From assembly GCA_017449265.1 (NCBI GenBank), contig JAFSJW010000087.1, positions 110,713-174,712 on the forward strand: DNA of 64,000 bases, written 5' to 3'. Source of the stretch: Treponema sp. GTDB taxonomy: Bacteria; Spirochaetota; Spirochaetia; Treponematales; Treponemataceae. Of the stretch, positions 1 through 9,164 are shown piece after piece. The notes under the pieces were generated by a model. The model had not been told where the DNA came from. It was given only the letters and a program-made list of their open reading frames with translations, and searched no databases. The position numbers and the translations under genes are program-made. Numbering within the stretch: the first letter of the stretch is position 1; each line of letters opens with the position of its first letter.

Positions 1-2670
1 GGATATTACATCAACACAACCACATATCTTTACGGAAGAAAGCCGCTGAACGCAAAAAGCAACGCCGACATAAGGACTGCCACAACAAAATCAAGCACTA
101 CTTCCGATGACGACAACTTGAATTTCATAAGCCTGATGAAAACGAGCAAGCTCAAAAAACAGAAGCTTGAGGGGCTTATACTCCACAATCTGAACGAAGA
201 TTATACTGGCGACACGACGCATTATGTCAAATTCATGGCGGATTACTACGCCAACCTGGGAGCAATGGTTGGACTTGACGCAAACATCGCGCCAAACTCT
301 TTCCTCACATCATTAAAAGGAAACATTGAGCTTGGTTTCAGCAACACAATCTTCAAGAATACGGATAACGGAGCATATGTCGCCACGAATACGAACGGCG
401 AGCGCGTTTCTGACAGCGGGAATTTCATGGGGCTGAAAACTCCGTTCCGCTATCAGGCAAACCTTGACCTGACTTTCGCAAAACCAATCTCAATAAAAGT
501 CGCATTCCCCATTTTCTCAGACCCGTATTTCGGCTACGATTTCAACACGCGCGCGGAAAACATGGACTGGATTGACTACGCCATGAACTCAACTACAAGC
601 AACAACGATGACAGCGACATAACCACAACAACATCGTTCACATGGGACATCACGGCGAACCATACTTTCTCGCTGCCAGAAAAAATCACTCCGTACATAA
701 GCACGCTCTCAATATCAAACATCAATTCGGACATTGTTTTCTCATCAAAAGCGAACACAAAGCTCAACGAACGCTCTGAGTATAAGAACGACAAAAACTG
801 GATTACATACACGCCGGAGCGATATTTTTTCTATCCTTCGCAAATAACGCCAGGAAACATATCGGCAAAAATTGCAGGAAACATCGTAAAGTACCCAAAG
901 ACAAAAAAAACAAGCTCCATCTCGGCCTCCCCAAAACTTTCTCCTCCTGACGAGCTTCTTGGCGAAAAAGAGCTTCTTAAGAAAAAAGAAGATGAAGAAA
1001 AAAAAGACAAGGAAGATGACAAAAAAGACGATGAAAAAGAAAAAGAGGATGAGGAGAATCCTAGCGAAAAAGAAGAATCAAAAGACGAGATTTTCTCAAA
1101 GAACGCTCTTCCGTCACTTACAGGAGTCTCCCCTGGCATACGAACTCTGAGCGACATAACATACTCGCTTGACTATTCTCTTACGCCAACATTTACCTCC
1201 CAGATTTCGTACAACTCTGCGACAATCTATACGCCAGAGGATTTTTCATGGAGCGATATGCAGTCAACATACTATCAGACAAAAGCTCCTGTCTCCCTGT
1301 CAAGTTCCCTGAGCATAAAAGGCGGATTTTTGTCCCTCACGAACTCCCTTGACTTTACGCCTGTCTATCAGGAGCACCCTTACCTGAAAGAAGCTCTGAA
1401 AAACGCAAGCGGTCTTAAGAACGACACATCGAACGGCGGCTATTCGGAAAGCTCCATAAAATCAATCAGGAACGCGGACAACAACGCCCTTAAGCTAGAC
1501 TTGCTGGAATCAAACTCGCTTACGATAAAACCGTTCTATTACAACGAGTATTTTTCAGAAACGGCTATTTCATGGAACACGACCGCAAAGCTCCTTGAAA
1601 CAAAATATATCTCCACAGACCCCGATGAGCCTGAATGGGAATACCTTACGATGGATCTTTCGGACAGCGAACGGTTTACGGTCAATAATCTTGGAGTCGT
1701 GCTGGCGGCAAAAAAAGACAACTTATCAAGCAAGCTCTCGCTCTCGTCCACGCTCCCGCCTCAGGCAAGCAGGTATTCCTTTGTCTGGAGTCTTTCAAAT
1801 TCATTCCTTACGCTCTCGGCAGGAACAGGCGTAAAACAAAAAAGCACGACGGACGACACTTGGGTAAAAGAAGATTTCTCACAGTCGCTTTCAATAAAAT
1901 TGTTCTCATCAAAACTCAGCCTGAACCAAAGTTTTGTATACAATCTTGAAGATGACTACAGCGACTCGCTCAAATTCTCGCTCTCTGGCTACGGACTTCA
2001 GTTCGCGTACACCGCAAGCTATGTTTCAGGCTACGACTTTATCCCTGGAAGCGGCTGGAAGGCAAAAAGCTCCACGGACAAATCTTTCCAGCCGTACTCA
2101 CTCAGCGCAGCGTACACAAGCTCAAAGAAAACATTCAAGTACCTGAATGAGAAAATCCAGTTCGCGCCGTCGCTGTCAACAAGCCTTGTGTACGACTACT
2201 TAAGACCTACGGGCAGCTACTTCACATTCATTCCGGCATTCACATTCAAAATAAACAAGCTGCTAGACATAACATTCAGCACAGAAAGCAGGAACAGCTC
2301 GATTTTCCGCTATTTCTGCTCCAAAGACGATTATGCGTACTATTATCAGGAAAACGGCGAGCGGAATATGTTCACAGACCTGTTCAATTCGTTCAGGTTC
2401 GACGATGAGAGCAAAAGGCGTGAAAGCGGCTTCAAACTCAAGACATTCAAGATTCTTATGACGCATGACCTTGACGACTGGGACTTGAACTTTGAATTCT
2501 CAATAACGCCGCGGTACATATCCGCAACATCATCAGAAAACAAGCGCGGAGGAAAAGCATACTATGACTTTGAGCCATACATGAAGCTGAGCGTCTCATG
2601 GAGACCTCTGTCAAGCATGAAGACCCAGATTTTGGACAAATACGGAGAATGGAAGTTGAATCAGGATTAA
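1..2670 (+). CDS. LptD-like outer-membrane beta-barrel protein (5' truncated)
   Basis: The frame is open from base 1, so the gene begins before the window; the first 117 bases are coding in the same frame. At least 889 residues are visible, made of alternating polar/hydrophobic stretches rich in Ser, Tyr, Phe and Asp, as in long outer-membrane beta barrels. The style (MDWIDY, FSDPYFGYDF) recalls treponemal proteins annotated as LptD/OstA, which insert lipid-linked glycans into the outer membrane. A very charged Lys/Glu/Asp segment (bases about 958-1098) interrupts the barrel-like sequence and is probably an extra-membrane loop. No barrel-closing motif is diagnostic, so another large porin-like protein is possible. 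It is followed by a hairpin repeat that may end its transcript. Confidence 0.6.
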   Translation, partial: GYYINTTTYLYGRKPLNAKSNADIRTATTKSSTTSDDDNLNFISLMKTSKLKKQKLEGLILHNLNEDYTGDTTHYVKFMADYYANLGAMVGLDANIAPNSFLTSLKGNIELGFSNTIFKNTDNGAYVATNTNGERVSDSGNFMGLKTPFRYQANLDLTFAKPISIKVAFPIFSDPYFGYDFNTRAENMDWIDYAMNSTTSNNDDSDITTTTSFTWDITANHTFSLPEKITPYISTLSISNINSDIVFSSKANTKLNERSEYKNDKNWITYTPERYFFYPSQITPGNISAKIAGNIVKYPKTKKTSSISASPKLSPPDELLGEKELLKKKEDEEKKDKEDDKKDDEKEKEDEENPSEKEESKDEIFSKNALPSLTGVSPGIRTLSDITYSLDYSLTPTFTSQISYNSATIYTPEDFSWSDMQSTYYQTKAPVSLSSSLSIKGGFLSLTNSLDFTPVYQEHPYLKEALKNASGLKNDTSNGGYSESSIKSIRNADNNALKLDLLESNSLTIKPFYYNEYFSETAISWNTTAKLLETKYISTDPDEPEWEYLTMDLSDSERFTVNNLGVVLAAKKDNLSSKLSLSSTLPPQASRYSFVWSLSNSFLTLSAGTGVKQKSTTDDTWVKEDFSQSLSIKLFSSKLSLNQSFVYNLEDDYSDSLKFSLSGYGLQFAYTASYVSGYDFIPGSGWKAKSSTDKSFQPYSLSAAYTSSKKTFKYLNEKIQFAPSLSTSLVYDYLRPTGSYFTFIPAFTFKINKLLDITFSTESRNSSIFRYFCSKDDYAYYYQENGERNMFTDLFNSFRFDDESKRRESGFKLKTFKILMTHDLDDWDLNFEFSITPRYISATSSENKRGGKAYYDFEPYMKLSVSWRPLSSMKTQILDKYGEWKLNQD

Positions 2671-2678
2671 AATATATT

Positions 2679-2716
2679 AGAGCTGTTCGGAAAACAGAAG
2701 TTTCCGAACAAGCTCT
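2679..2716. repeat. Short TA-flanked hairpin repeat, copy 1
   Basis: An AGAGCTGTTCGGAAA arm is followed by a 7-base loop and its inverted copy, which carries one bulged A. The flanks are TA on both sides. The same hairpin recurs at 23634-23670 and 32939-32975 and forms the ends of the longer elements at 6929, 47359 and 49104. Here it sits just after a stop codon and may act as a terminator, although there is no long T-tract. Confidence 0.8.
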
Positions 2717-2818
2717 ATTGTATATGAATTGATTTTGGAAATAATGCGGTCATTTTGGTTTTCAAAGCAACCGTATCTTTCCAAAAAATTGATTTCAGTG
2801 AGATTTCCTATAGTTATA

Positions 2819-2848
2819 TTGACAAATTTACTTTTCAGCTCATAATTA
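2819..2848 (+). promoter_or_regulatory. Promoter for the phoH operon
   Basis: TTGACA at 2819-2824 and TAATTA at 2843-2848 are separated by 18 bases. Transcription should start near 2855, almost on the GTG start of phoH at 2856, which predicts a leaderless mRNA. No Shine-Dalgarno sequence precedes the GTG. Confidence 0.55.
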
Positions 2849-2855
2849 TATAGAA

Positions 2856-3833
2856 GTGAACAATGAATTTACGATAGTACTCCCAGATTCATGCGTAATT
2901 GCGCAAATCTGCGGAACAAATGACAGCAACATAAAACTCATTGAGAATCATCTGGGGCTTTCTGTCTTTACGAAAGGTAACGAGCTTTCGATAGACACGG
3001 ATGATGCGTCTAAAAAACAGCAGTTCAAATTCATAATCGACAGGATTCTTGACGAGCTTTCGGAAAGCCCGTCCGACACGGCGAATCCGTCTGATTTGAT
3101 TTCATCAATACTGAACAATGGTTTTGTCCGTGATGAGATTGACACGAATTTTTCTGCTGGTGATTTCGCAATTTCAATTCCTGGAAGCACGCGCAAAGTC
3201 TATCCAAAAACAAAAAACCAGTGCGCGCTCGTAAACGCATTCAGGAAAAGCGACCTTGTTTTTGCCGTAGGACCTGCCGGAAGCGGAAAAACATTCCTTG
3301 CCATAGCGGAGGCGTTAAGGCTAGTCCTGTCAAAGAAAATCAACTCCCTAATACTTACAAGACCAGTGGTCGAGGCGGGCGAAAGTCTCGGTTTCCTTCC
3401 TGGAAGCCTTGAGGAGAAAATAAATCCGTACCTCCGTCCGCTTTACGACTCTATGAATTCTTGCGTTTCTCACGAGACAGTTCACAAACTGACTGAAAAT
3501 GGTATTATAGAAATAGCTCCTCTTGCTTATATGCGGGGGCGGACGCTGAACAATGCGGCTGTCATTCTGGACGAGGCACAGAACACCACCACGGAGCAGA
3601 TGAAAATGTTCCTTACCAGAATGGGAGAAAATTCAAAGGTTTTCATAACTGGCGACATAACCCAGATAGATTTGCCCAAGAGATACAATTCGGGGCTTGT
3701 CCATGCCCTCAAGATTTTGAGGGGGATTCCCGAAATCAGCATAGTAGAGCTTGACGGCTCGGATGTTGTAAGGTCATCTTTGGTAAAAAAAATTGTGCAG
3801 GCATACGAAAATGAACAAAAATCAGAGCAATAG
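2856..3833 (+). CDS. phoH: PhoH family ATPase
   Basis: A 325-aa cytoplasmic P-loop protein of the PhoH family, whose members are linked to RNA metabolism near YbeY. The Walker A motif GPAGSGKT lies at residues 139-146, a Walker B-type ILDEAQN at about 237-243, and the family's ITGDITQIDLP segment at about 264-274. The first 110 residues resemble the usual N-terminal RNA-binding-like extension. The start is GTG because the nearby ATG at 2863 is out of frame and no in-frame ATG follows soon. The end overlaps the next gene by 23 bases. The order phoH - 7TM-HD hydrolase - ybeY is widespread in bacteria and supports the call. Confidence 0.93.
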   Translation: MNNEFTIVLPDSCVIAQICGTNDSNIKLIENHLGLSVFTKGNELSIDTDDASKKQQFKFIIDRILDELSESPSDTANPSDLISSILNNGFVRDEIDTNFSAGDFAISIPGSTRKVYPKTKNQCALVNAFRKSDLVFAVGPAGSGKTFLAIAEALRLVLSKKINSLILTRPVVEAGESLGFLPGSLEEKINPYLRPLYDSMNSCVSHETVHKLTENGIIEIAPLAYMRGRTLNNAAVILDEAQNTTTEQMKMFLTRMGENSKVFITGDITQIDLPKRYNSGLVHALKILRGIPEISIVELDGSDVVRSSLVKKIVQAYENEQKSEQ

Positions 3834-5637
3834 CGAAGAAAACGCGAACATAATAAGCATGGTAGCATATTTTTTCAAGACAAAATGGAGCTATGTCCTT
3901 CTTTTCCTGCTGTTCTTCATGGCAGCCATAGCAATCGTCTATTTTGACACAATGAAATCCGACACGGTGGCTTCGTTCAAACTTGATGAATTTGAGATAG
4001 GTCAAGTTGCCGACAGGAACATAATAGCCCCAAATTCAATTCCGCCTGACGAATTCTATCCGTTCGCAATCGAAGAGGGCGAAAAAGTTGTCAAGAAAGG
4101 CTTTCCTATAAGCGAGGAAAGTTACCACAAACTTGAGAAAATGGCACAGTCGCATGGTTATGTTGACTACAGGATGTTCGCGAACAAAATGCTGTTCCTG
4201 CTCCTTGTAATAGTGCTATGGTCAATTCTGTTTCATCCGTCGCTTCTCGGAAGAACAGTGCAGATGAAGGAGCTTATCCTTGAAACGATACTTTACTCGC
4301 TCATACTTTTCGTAACGGTGATTTCGGACAAATCGCTCATGTTCCAGAACGAGTTCCGCATATGCGCCGTAATTCCATCGGCCCTATGCTCGTTTCTGAT
4401 TGCAATTCTGTTCGGGCAGCGTTCGGCTATGTTCTTTGCGATAGTATCCTCCTTGGGCGTTCTGTGCGTTTGCGATTTTTCAGTGGTTCCGAGCCTGTTC
4501 ACGCTGGCTAATTCCATCTCAGCCACAAAAATCGTGCGGAAAATCGAGCGGCGCACGGACATGGTTTTTTCTTCGATATTCCTTTCCGTGTTCAACATCG
4601 TGTTTATAATCATGCTCAAAGTTATTTTCAAAGGCAGCTTCAGCGACACGATTTTCCTTCTTCCGGCAGTGTTCCTGAACGGATTTTTCTCGGGAATCCT
4701 TACGCTCGGCCTTCTTACCCCGCTTGAGATTATAATGAACACTGCCTCAGTGTTCCGGCTCATGGACCTGAGCGACCAGAACAATCCCACGATGCAGCAG
4801 CTTCTTATTTCTGCGAGCGGAACATACCAGCACAGTATGATGGTAGCGCAGCTGGCGGAAAACGGCTGCAAGGCAATCGGAGCAAACTCGCTTCTTGCCC
4901 GCGTCGGGGCATATTACCACGATATAGGGAAAGTTGAGCACCCTGAGTACTTCACGGAAAATCAGGACGGAAAAAACAAGCACGATGACATAAATCCGTC
5001 GCTTTCGGCATCAGTCATAAGAAGCCATGTAAAGCTCGGAATTGAGAAAGCAAAAGCGCTTCATCTTCCGCAGCAGATTATCGACATAATTTCCGAGCAT
5101 CACGGAAACAGCGTAATCGCAGGATTCTACTACAAAGCAAAAGAAAAAGATCCGAATGTTTCCGAAGAGGACTTCTCGTACCCCGGAAATCCGCCAATCA
5201 CGAAGGAAAGCGCGGTTGTAATGCTTGCAGATACTGTTGAGGCAGCATGCAAGTCACTTGACAAGCCATCCGTTCCGCGCCTTGAGAAATTCATTCAGGA
5301 GCTTATAAACGCGAAGGTAGAGCATCACCAGCTTGACAACTCCGGGCTTACATTCGAGGAGCTGTCAAAAATCAAGGATATTTTCGTTCAGCTTCTGGCG
5401 GCATATTACCATTCGCGCGTAAAGTACCCGAATCAGAAAGACCCTGATGAAATCGAAGATAAAAAATCGATTGAATTCAAAAACGAGAAAACTTCAGATG
5501 AAACTGAAAGTTCGGAAATAAACCAGAAACAGTCTGAAAAATCTGAAACCTCAAAAGAAGAAAATAATTTTAAGAACGATGATGAGGTAAAATCAGAAAA
5601 TCAGGACAGTCAGGAAGAGAAGAATGATGAAAAATAA
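3811..5637 (+). CDS. pgpH: 7TM-HD membrane hydrolase, PgpH-like c-di-AMP phosphodiesterase
   Basis: Members of this family hydrolyse c-di-AMP with a cytoplasmic HD domain behind a 7TM bundle. From ATG 3811 the protein has 608 residues: a short cytoplasmic start, TM1 at about 28-45, a periplasmic segment of only about 80 residues, a multi-pass block at about 125-315, and an HD domain whose metal-binding His-Asp (YYHDIGK) lies at 370-371, with further HD-type His residues downstream. The last 80 residues are a Ser/Glu/Lys-rich, probably disordered tail. The extracellular part is much shorter than in the Listeria PgpH type. A TTG at 3793 could add six residues, but ATG is more likely. The 3' end overlaps ybeY by 14 bases. 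Confidence 0.85.
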   Translation: MNKNQSNSEENANIISMVAYFFKTKWSYVLLFLLFFMAAIAIVYFDTMKSDTVASFKLDEFEIGQVADRNIIAPNSIPPDEFYPFAIEEGEKVVKKGFPISEESYHKLEKMAQSHGYVDYRMFANKMLFLLLVIVLWSILFHPSLLGRTVQMKELILETILYSLILFVTVISDKSLMFQNEFRICAVIPSALCSFLIAILFGQRSAMFFAIVSSLGVLCVCDFSVVPSLFTLANSISATKIVRKIERRTDMVFSSIFLSVFNIVFIIMLKVIFKGSFSDTIFLLPAVFLNGFFSGILTLGLLTPLEIIMNTASVFRLMDLSDQNNPTMQQLLISASGTYQHSMMVAQLAENGCKAIGANSLLARVGAYYHDIGKVEHPEYFTENQDGKNKHDDINPSLSASVIRSHVKLGIEKAKALHLPQQIIDIISEHHGNSVIAGFYYKAKEKDPNVSEEDFSYPGNPPITKESAVVMLADTVEAACKSLDKPSVPRLEKFIQELINAKVEHHQLDNSGLTFEELSKIKDIFVQLLAAYYHSRVKYPNQKDPDEIEDKKSIEFKNEKTSDETESSEINQKQSEKSETSKEENNFKNDDEVKSENQDSQEEKNDEK

Positions 5638-6106
5638 TATTTTTGTTTCCGTTCAGGACGGAATTGACGAGCCAGAATGGATTTCCAAAATCGCTTCGTT
5701 TGAGGAGAAAATCCTTGAGGAGCTAAAATTTGACGGAGAGGAAATATCGATTCTGTTCTGTAACGATGAGTTTATCCAGAATCTCAACAAAGAATACAGG
5801 AACATTGATTCGCCTACGGATGTGCTTTCATTTGAGAACGGCGAGAAATACACGGACGAGGACGGCACGGAATGGAAAAGCATGGGCGACATAATAATCA
5901 GTATGGACACGCTTCCAAAAAATGCCGGGTATTTCGATGTTTCACAGGACGAGGAGCTGAAAAGGCTTCTGATTCACGGAACGCTTCATCTGAACGGCTT
6001 TGACCACGGAGAGGAGCATATAGAAAAAGGCGTTGAGCCTACGGGAGAAATGCTTGTCCTTCAGGAACGGATTTTAAAACAGCTCAGCGATATAAAAATA
6101 TTTTAG
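5624..6106 (+). CDS. ybeY: Endoribonuclease YbeY (rRNA maturation factor)
   Basis: A 160-aa metal-dependent RNase that takes part in 16S rRNA 3' maturation and ribosome quality control. The zinc-binding HGTLHLNGFDH motif places its three His ligands at residues 118, 122 and 128. The central SPTDVLSF segment is also characteristic of the family. The start at 5624 follows GGAAGAGA and lies inside the end of the HD-hydrolase gene, so the two are probably translationally coupled. An alternative ATG directly follows at 5627. Length is normal for the family. Confidence 0.95.
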   Translation: MMKNNIFVSVQDGIDEPEWISKIASFEEKILEELKFDGEEISILFCNDEFIQNLNKEYRNIDSPTDVLSFENGEKYTDEDGTEWKSMGDIIISMDTLPKNAGYFDVSQDEELKRLLIHGTLHLNGFDHGEEHIEKGVEPTGEMLVLQERILKQLSDIKIF

Positions 6107-6115
6107 GAACAGGAT

Positions 6116-6928
6116 ATGGGGCTATTTGATTTTAAAAAATTCAAGTCAAAAAAAAATGGCGACTCAGAAAAATCAGCTGCGGAATCGGAGCGTATTCAGG
6201 ACGCAAGCCTGATTGAAGAAAAAAAGGATATGATTAAAGGCATCGAGGATTTGGGAGAAACTTCCGTAAAGGAAGTTATGATTCCAAGAATCGATGTTGA
6301 TTTCATTTCTATAGACACGCCCGAAGAGGAGCTTCTAGCAAAAATCGCAGAGAGCGGACACTCACGGTTTCCTGTGTACAACGAGTCGATTGACAATGTT
6401 ATAGGTGTTTTGTATGTAAAAGACCTGATAAAAGTTTTCTCGCAGAAAGAGAAAATCAATTTGCAGAAAATAACGCGCAAAGCCTATTTTGTTCCAGAAT
6501 CGAAGAAAATCGACAGTCTGCTCAGGGAGTTTAAGCGCAGGCACATCCATATTGCGATTGCCATCGATGAGTACGGCGGAATGTCCGGCATTGTGTGCAT
6601 GGAGGACATTATAGAAGAAATCGTCGGTGATATTCAGGACGAATTCGACAACGAGCGCGAGGACATCGTATCTCTAGGTGAAAACTGCTGGCTGTGCGAT
6701 GCCCGGGTGAATCTTGAGGACCTTAACGAAACTATCGCTACGGAGCTTCCGACAGATAATTTCGACACGCTCGGCGGCTTTGTGCTTGACTTGTTCGGGC
6801 GAATTCCCGTCAAATACGAGAAGACCGAATATGAGAACCTTGATTTCATAATCCAGGACATGGAAGGTCACAGGGTCAATTTGATAAAAGTTATTAAAAA
6901 GGTTGAGATTAAATCTGACGATAATTAA
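6116..6928 (+). CDS. tlyC: CorC/TlyC-type CBS-domain protein
   Basis: A 270-aa soluble protein of the group historically called hemolysin TlyC in spirochetes; relatives such as CorC are linked to magnesium/cobalt efflux. The EVMIPRIDVDFISID segment (about residue 54 on) opens a CBS pair spanning about 65-190, with IDEYGGMSGIV and a GDIQDEFD segment at its end. A transporter-associated domain follows at about 200-265. No membrane DUF21 domain is present, so this is the short soluble form. It starts 9 bases after ybeY and is presumably in the same operon. The hemolysin label is traditional; the sequence itself shows only nucleotide-binding CBS domains. Confidence 0.9.
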   Translation: MGLFDFKKFKSKKNGDSEKSAAESERIQDASLIEEKKDMIKGIEDLGETSVKEVMIPRIDVDFISIDTPEEELLAKIAESGHSRFPVYNESIDNVIGVLYVKDLIKVFSQKEKINLQKITRKAYFVPESKKIDSLLREFKRRHIHIAIAIDEYGGMSGIVCMEDIIEEIVGDIQDEFDNEREDIVSLGENCWLCDARVNLEDLNETIATELPTDNFDTLGGFVLDLFGRIPVKYEKTEYENLDFIIQDMEGHRVNLIKVIKKVEIKSDDN

Positions 6929-7050
6929 TAGACCTGTTCGGAAACCTATTGTTTCCTCACTGGTCTTGCGTAATTTTTCAGGCTAAAGCCTTCAAAATTA
7001 CAGAATTTCTAAGGTTCGTGTTCGGAAAGCTGAACTTTCCGAACAGTTCT
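6929..7050. repeat. Three-hairpin dispersed element, copy A
   Basis: A 122-bp element with near-perfect 16-bp terminal inverted repeats (TAGACCTGTTCGGAAA at the left; one mismatch at the right) flanked by TA. Inside are three consecutive hairpins: GGAAAC/GTTTCC; GTAATTTT/AAAATTAC enclosing GGC-TAAA-GCC; and GTTCGGAAAG/CTTTCCGAAC. The same element appears inverted at 47359-47480 and in diverged form at 49104-49229. It lies directly after tlyC, begins at the end of that ORF, and may act as a transcript end. It encodes nothing. Confidence 0.9.
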
Positions 7051-7078
7051 AATTATAAATTTTTTTAAAGAGAAAATT

Positions 7079-9154
7079 ATGAAGATAAAAGTTTTTGCAT
7101 CAGTTCTTATATTCGCTCTTTCCTCTGTTTTTGCCCAGAGTCAGACGGCTCTCGGATTTTTTGAGTCCGGGCTTGAGAAACAGAACCGTGATGATTTTTA
7201 CGGAGCCTCCGAGGATTTCAATCAGGCTTTGCAAAAAAACCCCGCATACGGAGACGCATGGTTTCATCTCTCGCAGGTAACATACGCTATTGGTGATTTC
7301 ACGCTGGCTCTGACATACCTTGATTCAGCGGACAAATATGCAAAAAACAGAACGGACATAATGAATCTTCGCGGGCTGATTTATATCTCGCTCGGAAAAC
7401 TTGATGAAGCAAAAAAGACATTCAACGAAATCTTAAAGATATATCCGAACGACTTGGACGCAAGATTCGGGCTTGCAGAAATCGAGCTTTACTCAGGAAG
7501 CTACAACGGCGCGAAGAACTTGTACCTTGACGCGCTCAAGCGGCAGACAAACAACAGGAAAGCACTCCTTTCGCTCGCCTTGCTTTCATCTGAGACAGGA
7601 AATGATGCGGCTGCTGAGAATTATATTTCACAAGCTCTCAGGTATTATTCAGGAGATGCGGAAGTTCATTACCTTGCGGCGTACCTTGCGGCAAAGAAAG
7701 GAAGTCTTCAGGAAGCTGAAAAACGCATAAGGGCTTCCGTTCAGATAAAAGGCGACAGCACCAAGGCCTATGTCCTTCTGGCATCAATTCTCTATGCGCA
7801 GCTAAGGTACGATGATGTCATTGATGTTGCCGACTACCTTATCTCAAAAAACAGAAAGACAATCGAGGCGTGGTATCTGAAAGGACTTTCTCAGTACAGG
7901 CAGAATAAATTTGAAGCCGCCATATCTACATGGAGCACGGCTCTGTCAATAGACGAGCAGGACGAAATGATGCGCGCCTCCCTTGAGCTTCTTGTGACCA
8001 AGATTCTTCCGGTTGAAGATTCGAGAAGGGCAGACTGGGCAAAGTACCACATCAAAAAAGCGCATGACTACAACAAAGTTTTCATGGGCGAAGAAACAAG
8101 ATACGAGTATCAGCGCGCGCTAAAGCTGAATCCAATGGACGCAGGAACGCGCCGTGAATTTGCGGAATTTCTTTCGCGCTCCGGCATGAACGAGATTTAC
8201 CTGAACCAGCTGAAATTCATCCAGAACCAAGTGAAGGCAAAGGGACAGTCGCTTGACCGGAAAACATCGGACATAATCGAGAATTACGATGCGCTTATGA
8301 AATATTCGCTTGCCACAAAATGGCATGTTGATCCGTTCTACCTTGACAAAGTGCGCTGGCATGTGGGCGTATTCTACACAAAGTCCCGCGCGCAGCTCTT
8401 CCATCCTGATGCGGAGGAGATTGCAGCAGGAATGGCCGCGGATATTTTCTCAGGAATCTCGTCAACCTCAGTCGTAGTTGACAATCAGGCTGTAAGCGGC
8501 TACGGAGAGGCATACCGCCTTGCACGCAAGAACAACCTTGATTATTTCCTGATTCTTTCGATTGAGGAAAGCGACAGGGAGATTTCACTGGATTCAGTTG
8601 TTTATTCAGGACGGACAGGAACTGAGACGGCACGATTCGGCTCTTACAGGACAGGAAACGACAGGTTTGCCTCTGTTCTCAGAACGTTCCGCCGTGACCT
8701 GCTCAACATACTTCCGATACGCGGTAAAATCATCGACAGAAGCGTGAACGACATTCTTGTTGACCTTGGAACTGCAGACGGAATCGTTGAGGGCGCAATC
8801 ATGGATGTAGTCAAAGTCGGGAAAATAACTACTGCAGACCAGGGGCTTGGCGTGGTATTCGATGAAAAGAATCTTCTCGGAACAGTGACAATTACGAAAA
8901 CAGGCGAAGAGATTTCTCAGGGGCTTCTTGAGCAGAAAGGATTCTACGACAAAGTGAATGTTGGCGATGAAGTCCTTCTGAAATTCCTTCCGAAAAGCGA
9001 AGAGGACAATCAGATTTCGGACAATGTTCCTGCCGCAGGAGAAAATGGAAACAGAATTCTTCCGAGCAACAAGGACGAGAAAAAAATCAGTGCGGACGAT
9101 TTGGGTATCATAAAAACACCTGCTATCATCGAGCTTATACGCGGAATAAAATAG
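7079..9154 (+). CDS. Secreted TPR-repeat protein
   Basis: A 691-aa protein with a clear signal peptide (about residues 1-19, ending SVFAQS), so it acts in the periplasm or at the outer membrane. About eight TPR units cover roughly residues 25-300 (for example NPAYGDAWFHLSQV and YPNDLDARFGLAEI). The middle, about 310-540, has no motif I recognise. The C-terminal 150 residues contain beta-rich sequence around ILVDLGTADGIVEGAIMDVV, similar in feel to OB-like domains that follow TPRs in envelope proteins. The function is unknown; TPRs imply protein binding. It follows tlyC after a 122-bp repeat element and may be transcribed separately. Confidence 0.8.
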   Translation: MKIKVFASVLIFALSSVFAQSQTALGFFESGLEKQNRDDFYGASEDFNQALQKNPAYGDAWFHLSQVTYAIGDFTLALTYLDSADKYAKNRTDIMNLRGLIYISLGKLDEAKKTFNEILKIYPNDLDARFGLAEIELYSGSYNGAKNLYLDALKRQTNNRKALLSLALLSSETGNDAAAENYISQALRYYSGDAEVHYLAAYLAAKKGSLQEAEKRIRASVQIKGDSTKAYVLLASILYAQLRYDDVIDVADYLISKNRKTIEAWYLKGLSQYRQNKFEAAISTWSTALSIDEQDEMMRASLELLVTKILPVEDSRRADWAKYHIKKAHDYNKVFMGEETRYEYQRALKLNPMDAGTRREFAEFLSRSGMNEIYLNQLKFIQNQVKAKGQSLDRKTSDIIENYDALMKYSLATKWHVDPFYLDKVRWHVGVFYTKSRAQLFHPDAEEIAAGMAADIFSGISSTSVVVDNQAVSGYGEAYRLARKNNLDYFLILSIEESDREISLDSVVYSGRTGTETARFGSYRTGNDRFASVLRTFRRDLLNILPIRGKIIDRSVNDILVDLGTADGIVEGAIMDVVKVGKITTADQGLGVVFDEKNLLGTVTITKTGEEISQGLLEQKGFYDKVNVGDEVLLKFLPKSEEDNQISDNVPAAGENGNRILPSNKDEKKISADDLGIIKTPAIIELIRGIK

Positions 9155-9164
9155 AGTCTTATAA

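Noticed and set aside
959..1150. A 63-residue Lys/Arg-rich ORF in another frame inside the barrel gene
   Set aside because: It is a shadow of the purine-rich low-complexity segment; the main frame is continuous and protein-like throughout.
6929..7050. Idea that the repeats are CRISPR or a small RNA gene cluster
   Set aside because: No regular spacing or spacers; copies are tens of kilobases apart and in both directions.
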